A stretch of DNA of 64,000 bases from Hippopus hippopus (Eukaryota; Mollusca; Bivalvia; Cardiida; Cardiidae), in NCBI GenBank assembly GCA_946811185.2, contig OX328113.1, forward strand, positions 18,498,521 to 18,562,520, in the 5' to 3' direction. The notes below the pieces were generated by a model, which worked only from the letters and a program-made list of their open reading frames with translations, did no database searches and was not told where the DNA came from. The position numbers were made by a program, and so were the translations under genes. Shown in pieces: positions 45,401-57,400 of this stretch; the stretch's first letter is position 1, and each line of letters starts with the position of its first letter.

Positions 45401-48400
45401 CTCTAGAGCGTACACAAGGTTTTTCAAGGATTAGACCTGGTGACTTAGTTTTTGATTCCACGTGACCCATTTTCAAACTCGTTTAAGATATCATCAAGAC
45501 AAACATTCTGACCAAGTTTAAAGAATATTGGACTGAAAATGTAACCTCTAGTGTGTACAAAAGGTTTTTCTGAGATTTGACCTAGTGACCTAGTATTTTA
45601 TCCACCACGGCCCATTTTCATACTAGTCTAAGATATTATCAAGACAAACATTCTAAGCAAATTTCAAGATAATTGGACTGAAAATGTGGCCTCTAGAGCG
45701 TACACAAGGTTTTTCAAGGATTAAACCTGGTGACCTAGTTTTTGATTCCACGTGACCCATTTTCAAACTCGTTTAAGATATCATCAAGACAAGCATTCTG
45801 ATCAAGTTTAAAGAATATTGGACTGAAAATGTAACCTCTAGTGTATACAAAAGGTTTTTCTGAGATTTGACCTAGTGACCTAGTTTTTTACCCACGATAT
45901 CTTTTTATCTAAGATATTATCAAGACAAACATTCTAAGCAAATTTCAAGAGTATTGGACTGAAAATGTGGCCTCTAGAGCATACACAAGGTTTTTCTAAG
46001 ATTTCACACAGTGACTTAGTTTATGACCTGACATGACCCATTTTCAAACTCGTCCAAGCTATCATCATGACAAACATTCTGACCAACTTTCAAGAGCATT
46101 GGACTGAAAATGTGGCCTCTGGAGTGTACACAAGGTTTTTCGAAGATTTGACCTAGTGACCTAGTTTTTGACCTGACATGGCCCATTTTCGAACTCGTCT
46201 GAGATATCAAGACAAACATTCTGACCAAGTTTAATGAGTATCAGACAGAAAATGTGGCTTCTGGAGTGTACACAAGGTTTTTCTAAGATTTGATCTAGTG
46301 ACCTAGTTTTTGACCCAACATGGCCCATTTTTGAACTTGTCCTAGATATCATCAAGACAAATATTCTGACCAACTTTCAACAGCATTGGACTGAAAAATG
46401 TGATCTCTGGAGTGTACACAAGGTTTTTCTAAGATTTGACCTAGTGACCTAGTTTTTGACCCGACCTGACCCATTTTCGACCTCATCCGAGATATTATCA
46501 AGACAAACATTTTGACCAAGTTTCATGAGTACCGGACAGAAAATGTGGCCTCCATAGCGTAAACAAAGTCAAATATAGCAATTTTTCTAATTCAAGGGCA
46601 GATAACTCCGATTGTTCTAGTCCGATTAGACCCATAATTGAACTCATCCGAAATCTTATGGTCATATATATTTTGACCAAGTTTAGTGTTGATTGGTTAA
46701 TATTTGTAGATGCTAGAGTGTAAACAAAAAAAAGTGAAAGGACGGACGACCGACGACGGACGGTGAGTGATCACAATAGCTCATCCTGAGCACTTTGTGC
46801 TCAGGTGGGCTAAAAATGATCTTCATAAGATGATGCCAAGCCCCAGTAGTGCAGTCAGTAGCGTGCAGGACTTGAAAACAGGGGATCCCTTGTTCAAACC
46901 CCCAGCTTGGCCAATTTCTTCCCAATGATTGATGATTAGTCATTGCGATAGGATTCATTTCTCTCTCGTCACTGATCATTGTTTTGATAATGGTTATGTT
47001 GGAAAGCAACCAGTGGCTTGGGAAGAATATTGTACAAAGAACTTGTTACAGAAACTCTAGGAAACAATAGGATAGGTGCACTGACTGCTGTGAAATAACT
47101 GAAATAATGTTTAAAAAACAGTGTTAACCCTTTACCAGACGACAAAATTGTAGCTTCACCCAAATTAAAGCATTTGCAGACGACAATTTCAATGTGATTA
47201 AAATGGTGAAATTTTTCTCTGATAGGGTAGAAAACATTGTGGAAAAAGGAGAAAATGCTGATTACCAGCATTTTCTCCTTTTCCCACAATGTTTTCAAAA
47301 GGCTCCTTTTCCAGGGTCTTTGAAAGTCGGCATTGTGTGGTAAAGGGTTAAACAATTCACAAGATTACACAAGTTGTCTTTAAGAGGTAAAATGAATCAA
47401 TCAAACAAAAGCGCTAGTTACCTGCCCATCTGTAATATGTTTCACATTCAGTTTTATAAATCTCTCTAAACATTCTTTGTCCAATATCTCCACCTCATCT
47501 TCAGACAGTTTGTGGGGGACAATCTCAAAATCTAGCCCGTTTTGTTGCGATCCTGTAGAACTTGTTGATATCTGTCGTTCTACATGGCCTGGCACTTTTG
47601 CAGGAGGTCCATTGGCTGCTTTTACAAGAGGTATATCCTGCAATGAAAAAAAAAAGAAGAGGGCCATGATGGCCCTGTATCGCTCCACAGGCTTTTTAAC
47701 CCTTTACCATGCAAATCGAAGTGTTAATGACCCTGAAAGAGAAGGCTTTCAAAAACATTGTGAGAAAAGGACAACATGTTGTCAGCCAGTATTTTCTCCT
47801 TTTCCCACAACGTTTCCTAACCTATCAAAGACAGAAATAGTCATTTAAGCTACATTCAATTTGTCTTTTTGCAATGGCTTTAAACCTGGTACAGTAAAAA
47901 AAAAAAATTGTCATTTCTTAAAGAGTAAAATTAACGTATCATGCGCTTAATTGGCATTGACAGAGACATACAGCATAAAAAGTCTGTATGGTAATAAACT
48001 TACTTTGAAAACATAACCTCCACCCCGCCAGCCAAACAAAAACAGTCATATCTTTTTAAATGCAAAGATAATGTCAGTGAATACAAGCAGGTTTATTCAT
48101 TAGCATGAAAGGTAAAGTTCTGAAAAAATTTGAGTGATAGAAACCTTACTTTAAATTAAACATTGCATTCATGTGAGCATAACCATTAGCATCAAAATAA
48201 ATCACTCTCCCTAAAAGAGAACATTTCCTCTCCAAAAAACTTGAATACCAAACTCCAATAATTTATAAGTGCAGTTTGATAATCAAGGGAGGTAAATAGT
48301 AACAAACTTTCTCTTGTATAACAGGAGTTATTTCCCTTGATTACTATTTAAATTACAACCACTATATAAGCACATGTTAAACTTGTGATCTCCGGGGCAG

Positions 48401-51400
48401 AGCCAATTTTGACCCCACGCCTATAATATGAAGGAATTTGATAGAGGTCCATTAGATAAAGCTACATGCCAAATTTGGTAGCCCTGGGCCTTATGGTTTC
48501 AGACAAGAAGATTTTCAATGATGTTCAATATTTTTCAGTTTTGTTGCCATGGCAACCAAAGTTTTTGAAGGAATCAAATTCTTTCAAGAAATTCTAAAGA
48601 GGATCATGGCAGGATCATTTCTGTGAAGTTTCACCAAATTTGGATGGGTATTTTCAGAGAAGAAGAAGTTTGAAAAAAAAGTTGATGCACGGACGGACGG
48701 ACGGACAGACGGACAGATGACGGACACTGGGCCATGACATAAGCCCGCTGGCCTTCGGCCAGTGGAGCTAACAAGAGGGCCATGGTGTCCCTGGATCGCT
48801 CACCTGAGTCAATAGGCAAAATTTCACTCTACGTGCATAATTCAATTTCTGACCAATTACCAGGTCATTTGAGCAAAAAATGTGGCCTCTAGAGCGTCCA
48901 CAAGGAATTTCCGTAAGTTGACCTAGTGAACTAGTTTATCACCCCACATGACCCAATTTAGAACTCATCAAAAACTTTATCACGACAAACATTCTGAACA
49001 GTTTTCAAGTTAATTGAGCAATAAATGTGCCCTCTAGAGTGCCCACAAGGTATTTCTTTAATTTGACCAAGTGACCTAGTTTATGACCCCAGGTGACCCA
49101 AGTTCAAACTCATCCGATATTTCATCAAGACAAACATTCTGACCAATTTTCAAGTCAAATGAGTAAGAAATGTGGCCTCTAGAGTGCACTAAAGGTATTT
49201 CTTTAATTTGACCTAGTGACCTAGATTATGAACCCAGGTGACCCAATTTTCAAGTCATCTTAGATTTCATCAAGAGAAACATTTTAACCAATTTTCAAAT
49301 CAACTGAACAATAAATGTGGCCTCTACAGTGCCCACAAGGTATTTCTTAAATTTGACCTAGTGACCTATGTTTATGACCCCAGTTGACCCAAATTCAGAC
49401 TTTTGTCAGATTTTATCAAGACAAACATTCTAACCAATTTTCAAGTCAATTGAGCAAAAAATGTGGCCTCTAGAGTGCCCACAAGGTATTTCTTTTAATT
49501 TGACCTAGTGACCTAGTTTATGATCCCAGTTGACCCAAATCCAAACTCATCTGAGATTTCATCAAGAGAAACATTCTGACCAAATTTCAGGTCATTTGAT
49601 CAATAAATGTGGCCTCTAGAGTGCCCACAAGGTATTTCTTTAATTTGATCTAGTGACCTAGTTTATGGCCCCACATGACCCAATTTAGAACTAATCAAAA
49701 AACTTATCAAGACAAACATCCTGAATAGTTTTCAAGATAATTGAGCAATAAATGTGGCCTCTAGTGTGCCGCCAAGGTATTTTCTTTAATTTGACCAAGT
49801 GACCTAGTTTATGACCCCAGGTGACCCAATTCCAAACTCATCCGATACTTCATCAAGACAAACATTCTGACCAATTTTCAAGTCAATTAAGCTACAAAAT
49901 GTGGCCTCTAGAGTGCCCTAAAGGTATTTCTTTAATTTGACCTAGTGACCTAGATTATGAACCCAGGTGACCCAATTTTCAAGTCATCTTAGATTTTATC
50001 AAGAGAAACATTTTAACCAATTTTCAAATCAACTGAACAATAAATGTGGCCTCTACAGTGCCCACAAGGTATTTCTTTAATTTGACCTAGTGACCTAGTT
50101 TAAGACCCAAGTTGTCCCAAATTCAGACTTATGTGAGACTTTATCAAGACAAACATTCTGACCAATTGTCAAGTCAATTAAGCAAAAAACGTGGCCTCTA
50201 GAGTGCCCACAAGGTATTTCTTTAATTTGATCTAGTGACCTAGTTTATGATCCCAGGTGACCTAAATCCAAACTCATCCAAGATTTCATCAAGACAAACA
50301 TTCTGACCAAATTTCAGGTCATCTGAGCAATAAATGTGGCCTCTAGAGTGCCCACAAGGTATTTCTTTAATTTGATCTAGTGACCTAGTATATGACCTCA
50401 GGTGACCCAATTTCGAATTGTTGAGCACGTTGTGCTCAGGTGGGCTAACAAACTTAGAACAAATATCAAAGCTCTACGCCTTCCAGTTCCAGAAAAGAAT
50501 TTTAAAATTTTCCTTCTTTGTTCCTATGTTCGAACTTGTGACCCCGGAGCGGGGCCAGTTTTGACCCCAGGGGCATCATTTGAACAAACTTGGTAGAGGT
50601 CCACTAGGGGATGCTACATACAAAATATCAAAGCTCTACACCTTCCAGTTTTAGAGAAGAAGAATTTTAAAAATTTTTCTTCTTTGTTCCCATGTTCAAA
50701 CTTGTGACCCCCAGGGCGGGGCCAGTTTTGACCCCAGGGGCATTGTATGGACAACCTTGGTAGAGGTCCACTAGGAGATGCTACATATCAAATATCAAAG
50801 CTCTACGCCTTCTAGTTTCAGAGGAGAAGAATTTTAAGGTTTTCATTCTTTGTTCCTATGTTCAAACTTGTGACCTCCGGGGCAGGGCCAGTTTTGACCC
50901 CAGTGGCATCATATGAACAAACTTGGTAGAGGTCCACTAGGAGATGCTAAATAGCAAATATCAAAGCTCTACGCCTTCTAGTTTCAGAGAAGAAGATTTT
51001 GAAAGATTTTGCTATTTTTTTTCCTTTTTGTTGCCATGGCAACCAGAGTGATGGGTGGAATTCAATCTCTTGAACAACTTTGGTAGAGCTTCACCAAAGG
51101 AACATCCCTGCCAAGTTTCATCAAGATTGACCCAGTGGTTTAGGAGGAGAAGATGTTTAAAGAAATTGTGGACGACAAATTACGCACAATGGACATTGGG
51201 CGATCACAAAAGCTCACCTTGAGCACTTCGTGCTCAGGTGAGCTAAAAACAAACACAAAAGTTTAGATTTGTCCTTATTAAAAGTATTTGCAACTTATAC
51301 ATCGAATTTTGTTCAAATGATGGGATTTGTCTTTGAATCTTTGAACGAAAGGAAAGCATTGTGGAAAAAGGAGAAAATGCTTGTCACCAGAATTTTCTCC

Positions 51401-54400
51401 TTTTCCCATAATTGTTTTCAAAAGCTTTCCTCTATGAGGTCATAAAAAGGAGATAGTGGTAAAGTGTTAACCTTATGTGCTGTAAAAAAAAATCAAAGAG
51501 CCAAAAGGGGAAATTAATGCATCTCTGTAATACATTATGCTAAACAAGTCATCACAAAATTATGGCTCCAGAAAATCCATTATGTATATTAACCAACTGA
51601 TTCTAGAGGTAAATTGGTCCTTGGACATGCAGAAAATTGACCGATAGCAAAAAGTTTCAACTCCCGTAAGCTTGCACAGACAGCACAAGCTGACATGGAT
51701 TGATTTGTTTTGCAGATGCCTTGAGCCCCTTTTTCACAGAGCATGATTCAATTATAATTGCACTCATTATGTTAAATCGTTTTTTGATTGGTCGAAATCG
51801 GGTCGTGACGAAAAAACTGTCATACCATTTTTCGATGAACGCAATGGGACTACTTTCGGTTTTTCCAAGTTGTTGTGTATTATCTAATTTTAGATTTCAT
51901 GCAAGCTCTTTAGTGCTGTTTTTAGAGCTCCATCGCAGATCAGTAAAATGCTGAAAGATCAATTTCTTTTGCTTAAAAAACTTGAAAAAGAAAAGTCCCG
52001 GTTAAACCTGGACAAATTGATGAATATTAATCTTTATTTGCACCCTAAACTCATAAAAAATACACTGTGCCAAAAGTGAATTAAGTATTGAATGATCGAC
52101 GTCATCAGTTACATCATTCAATACGTCAGCGGTCGATTTCTATGAAGCCAAGGTCACTTAGTTAAATTAAGTGCACTGTGTAAACAGAAAATTTACTCTT
52201 GCTTAGATGAAGTTGATTTCTTGTTTGATGACGGAGTTGTTCTGAGTTTGTTTATCGCGAGGATTAAGTTTAAAAAAAAAAGCATGGTTAACTGGTGACT
52301 ATTGATCAGAAAAAACTCATTGTGGATTTGATAGAAAGTTTAGTGAAAGCTAGGAGTGTTGGAGAAAGGATTGGAAGAAGTAAATGCAGTGTGTCAAGAA
52401 TTTTAAAATGTTGGTGTGATAGGGATGATATTTGAAACAAGCCTAAAACAGGGAAACCAAAAAAATTGAGGAATTAACAGCTGTAACACCGTTTTTTACA
52501 TTCTAATAAATGGTTCACAAAACGTTCGATTCATAGCTTGCAAGCAAGAAAACTCGGATAGTTTTATAATGGATACGGGTAGATACCCATTGAGAACAGA
52601 TCTGCCGACGGTATGTACACCTACTCTTTACAAAATATCTATAAAAAGGTCACTAGAATAAACATATTGTCCGCTCAGCCTCGAGTTTAGATAGCTGATT
52701 GGATTTTTAATAGACAGAATCAGAAATTTCTAATTTGTTTGATAAATCATCGAAAGTATTGATTTCGAAGTTAGCAAAATGGCCGTCTTTGACTGAAAAA
52801 TATATTGCAAATCTAAAAAAGATTGTGTATTCATGCCTGTGCCACCAAGAATCCGCCAAAGAAATTAAATCTTGTTTACTGTCACATTTGTCCATGATTT
52901 TTTCTCTCAATCATTTTCGAAAATTGATTCAAGTGAACAGCGAGTACAATTATAAGGGTTGAGTGCATATTTTTGTGTTTTCATCAAGATAAAAAATGCA
53001 ATTGCCTTATTACATGGCTTAACATAATGCCCTTCGGGCGTTATTTGCCTTGTAATAAGGCAATTGCATTTCATCTCGATGAAAACACAAAAATATGCAC
53101 TCAACCCTTAAATAAATGGCAGGATAAGGGTTGAAAATTGTTGGTATATACAGTGCCATCACACCTAAGAAAAGAAAGCACATGTCTATTCTGTCATTAT
53201 CTTCTGCTAGGTGGCATTTTTCTGTCACACACCTATCTGATTTGGGCATTCTGGGTATGGAACCAGACTATTTTTCAAAACGGCAACCGTTACTTCCAGT
53301 TTCAAAATAAAATACATGTTTACTCAGGGAAACAGTGCCTGACAGTTTTGAGAAACAGCCCCCCTGCGGTATAGGCCCATCATATTAGGGACGTCATTTT
53401 TGTTGTCAAAGTCTGTAGTACAAATCCCAGTTTTCCCATGTCTATATTTAGACACTGTATGCAAAGATTTGCAGTAAATAATGGTATTTTTTAAAATAAT
53501 TTTTTCCCGTATAAAATGATCATATTTCAAAGAAATTTGGAGCGATATATAGGCTTGATTTTCTGCACACTTAATATTAATAGCCATTTTCTGCTTGCTA
53601 CATTTTTAGCGGCCGAATTTTTTGTTTACACACTGTATATTGATCTTTATCTCATGCAGGAAAGTGATACATCATAGCAGACAAGTCTTATCTTCAAAGA
53701 ATATGAAATACATAGACTGTGTCTATTCCGCATGCACCCCTCCCCCTTTCTATAAAAAGCTCAGCCCTACCATAGTGGGTTTTTCCACTGGACTTTCCAT
53801 TTTTGTTGGACTAGTGGGTTTGTCTGGCTCCTTGATTGTTGAGGGACCCACATGGACATAGTCTTCATTAGGAACAAATATCACCTGAAAAAACAAACAT
53901 TTGACATCCTGTGAAATAAATGCAGGGTTTAACCACTTCTTAAAGTGGCATATATTGTTTAAAATTGACAGTGACTTACAGAACCATGGGGCTGACCGTA
54001 CGTTTATCATTAATATTGTAGTACTTTTCTATGTTATTCTGTACACATGTCACTATAATTACATACTTACTAGTTACTACAACTAAAACATTTTTGTCTT
54101 GCAGAGAATCACTTTTGAAACATTGTGGCATAAGGAGAAATCATTCACAATAAGCAACTCCTTTTTGCCACAATGTTGTCACAATTACATGTATTCATGT
54201 TGTTACTTGGTACATGATGACAAAATTTTTATACTTGTCCATTCTGAAAGCAGTTACAGATGATGTTATATGTACAAAGCTCAAAAGATGATTGCTGTCT
54301 CTGAATGTGTACAAACATGGTAGGGAAAAATGAGAAAATAATGGTATTAAGCTTTTTCTCTTTTTCCCATAATGCTTTCAAAAGGGCTCTTTGTAAGGGT

Positions 54401-57400
54401 CATTAAAACAAGGGATTATGTGGTAGAGGGATAAAACCTTGATTTATGTACACAATCCTTACAAGGATGGTCTGAAAGGTTTACCTGCTGCAAGCTTGTC
54501 TTATCAGATCATACACCCCTCTTTAAACAGTTTCAACCAAACCACAGAAAAAGTTTTGTGTCTTTGCAATGCTTCACCAGTGATAGGCTTAAGGTCTGGG
54601 GTGCCTTGCTTAAGGACACTCAGCAGGACCAGCCACACAAGCAGAAATCAAACCAAGATTCCCTGATAACAAATCCAATGCCTTAATACTGAGCCAAAAA
54701 GGGTCCCTTGAAAGCTAGGACTGATTGGTTGTAAGGTGCTTTAGGCCACTTTTAACATTATTTCAGTCAAATTAGATTGACAGCTCAAATATCCATGTGT
54801 GGCCTGTGTTTCAACTTTACTTGGCTAGGGCTCTGAAGAGTCTAGCTAAAGGACACTTCCACATACCCTGCACTTCAAGTAAGGATTGAACCTGGGATCC
54901 TTGAGTTGCAAATCATACACAATCACCACTAAGTCACATAGGACCCCTTAAAGTTAAAAGTATATAAATTTTATTAGACTTGTACTTTTAACAAAAATAA
55001 CCTGAACCTGTACAGCATTAAAATTATGAAGAGAGTGCAATTAACATGCAGTTTAATCTCAAATCCACAATGTCTGCTACTTTGCAACATATTCTGACCA
55101 CACAACATAAAGTAACAACAGCTGCCAAAAGTAAACAAAGTGGGTGTTAAAATGCATTTGAATTCAAATAATACCATTTAAAAGTACAGAAATTATTGTG
55201 AAGATGACGATCTTTTGTTGTACGGTCAGTCCAGTGTTAGTCGCTGGCAGAGAAATTAATTTCAAAACTAGGTCAAAACCTGCCAGGTCACTCTATCTTT
55301 TGTTTACTTGATTTCAAAATTTATTTTTCTGCCAGTGACCAGCATTTTCTCCTTTTCCCATAGTGTTTTCTACTTGATCAAAGACAATGTCATCATTTGA
55401 ATGATATTAATTTTGTCATCTGCAAGTGCTTTGAAGCCGAGTCTAAAATTTTGTCGTTTGGTAAAGAGCTTAAGCCATCCCACCCAAAAAAAGTTGACTA
55501 CAGGGTGGTAATGTGCTAGATTGCTAACCTTTAACAAAACAATCCCATATTCCTAAGAAAGATAGCCTTTGAAAACATCGTAGAAAAAGGAGAAAATGCT
55601 GGTAACCAGCATATTTTTTCCTTTTCCAACAATGTTTTCTACCCTATCGAAGAATTTCTTTTTTTAAATTTGTCTCAATTTCAAAGTGTAAAACTTATTG
55701 TTTGGTAAAAGGCTAAAAAAATATTATCAACATTTTGACCCATTTACCGTATATCTGATTCAAGGCCGCATAATAAAATATCAAAAAAAGTACCAGGTGG
55801 TGTCGATCAAAGATCGCAGTCTGTGTGACATGACATGCAGTCACATCTTTAATCTACACTGTCTGCAAACTACCCTGGAGTCCCCAGTTTAACGACCCTG
55901 ACAAATAATCTTTTTGAAAACATTCTGGGAGAAGAAGAAAATGCTGGTAACCAGCATTTTCTCCTTTTCCCATAATGTTTTCAATCCTATCAAAGACGAA
56001 TTCAATAACTTGAGCTACATCTAAATTGTCACCTGCAAATGGTTTGAATTAGGACAAGTCTACATTTTTGTTTATGGTAAACAGTTAACACATTACATTA
56101 AAAACAATTTTTGACATGAGAACCTACTATAATTGACAAACAGCTGATTGTTCCAATAGAAATATGGAAAACCTTGTGGGTAAACAAGCAAATACTTATT
56201 GCAAATGCATTGCTCTATTGTATGTTTTTCTGCTGTCTATTGCAGGGAGAAATGAGATTGATGTATTAGTATTTATTAAATATCTGAAAATTTTTCGGCT
56301 CAAATATGTGTGTTGCACGCATACAAATTATTACACACAACAGAAAAAAAATCTGTATCTACAGAGTCAGATAAAAGATATGGTTCCAAATATGGTATGA
56401 CTATGTATCTCGTGCACGGAATATGCATGCATTGATTTGCAATTTGATTTTTCAAAATGTTACGCAATAATATTCATCTGCTATTCAAAAAAGCAAAGTT
56501 ATATTGACTAATTCATTATTTGTTTGATTTTGTTTACTGTTTTCTAATAAAATGTCAATCATTGCAGTATTGCATCAGTGAAAGTTGTAGGTATATATTA
56601 AAAGGAACATTGCGTTGTAGTAACTTTTCTGGTGCTTGTATATGCTTCTTGTAGTGTATGAAAATTTTGACATCTCGACAACGTTCAGCACGATATCAAA
56701 TTTTCTCACCCTGCTTGAATCAAATACAAGCACCAGGAAAGTTACTGCAATGTAGTATTCCATATGTATACTCATGCTTAACACTTTACAAGATTGATTG
56801 ATTGATTGCATGGTGTTTAAGGCTGTTTTCAACATTATTTGAGTTATATCGCAGCTGCCAGTGCACCTATCCATGCTTTCCTGGAGTTTCTTTTAGGCCT
56901 GTAAAAACACATCTGTGTACAGTGTGTCCCGACCCTACCTAGAAAATGCTGCCGACCCTAAACTTTTTACACTACTATTGAAAAAAATAAAAGTCTGTTG
57001 GGTGTGATTTTGGTACATGGTCCATGTAAAAAGTTTCTGGGAAAAAAAGAAAAATCCCTACCTACCCTACCTACACCATCTCAGACTGAAACCCTAAACA
57101 CAGATATTTTTTTTTTGTTAGGCCTTACCAGTACTCTGAACAATATTCTTTCCAAGCCACTGGCTGCTTTCTTACATTACCATTGTCAAAACAATGGTCA
57201 GTGAGAGAGGAATGAATCCTGTTGCAATGACTATCATCAATGCTTGGAAAGAAATTGGCCAATCTGGAATTGAACCAGTGACCCCCTGTTTTCAAGTCTT
57301 GCACACTACCAACTGAGCTACCAGGGCTCGGCAACTCTTTACCAGATGATAACATTCTAGGCTTTTTTCAAATTGACAATTTTGATGTGTATGAAATAAT

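Noticed and set aside
46969..47355. A 128-codon minus-strand frame
   Set aside because: It is composed of a TTAA MITE and a SINE in reverse; the N-terminus is the translated MITE end.
48840..50360. CRISPR-like array
   Set aside because: Units are ~123 bp, contiguous and mutually similar along their whole length, with no unique spacers, and this is an animal genome. They are tandem cores of a Helitron-like element.
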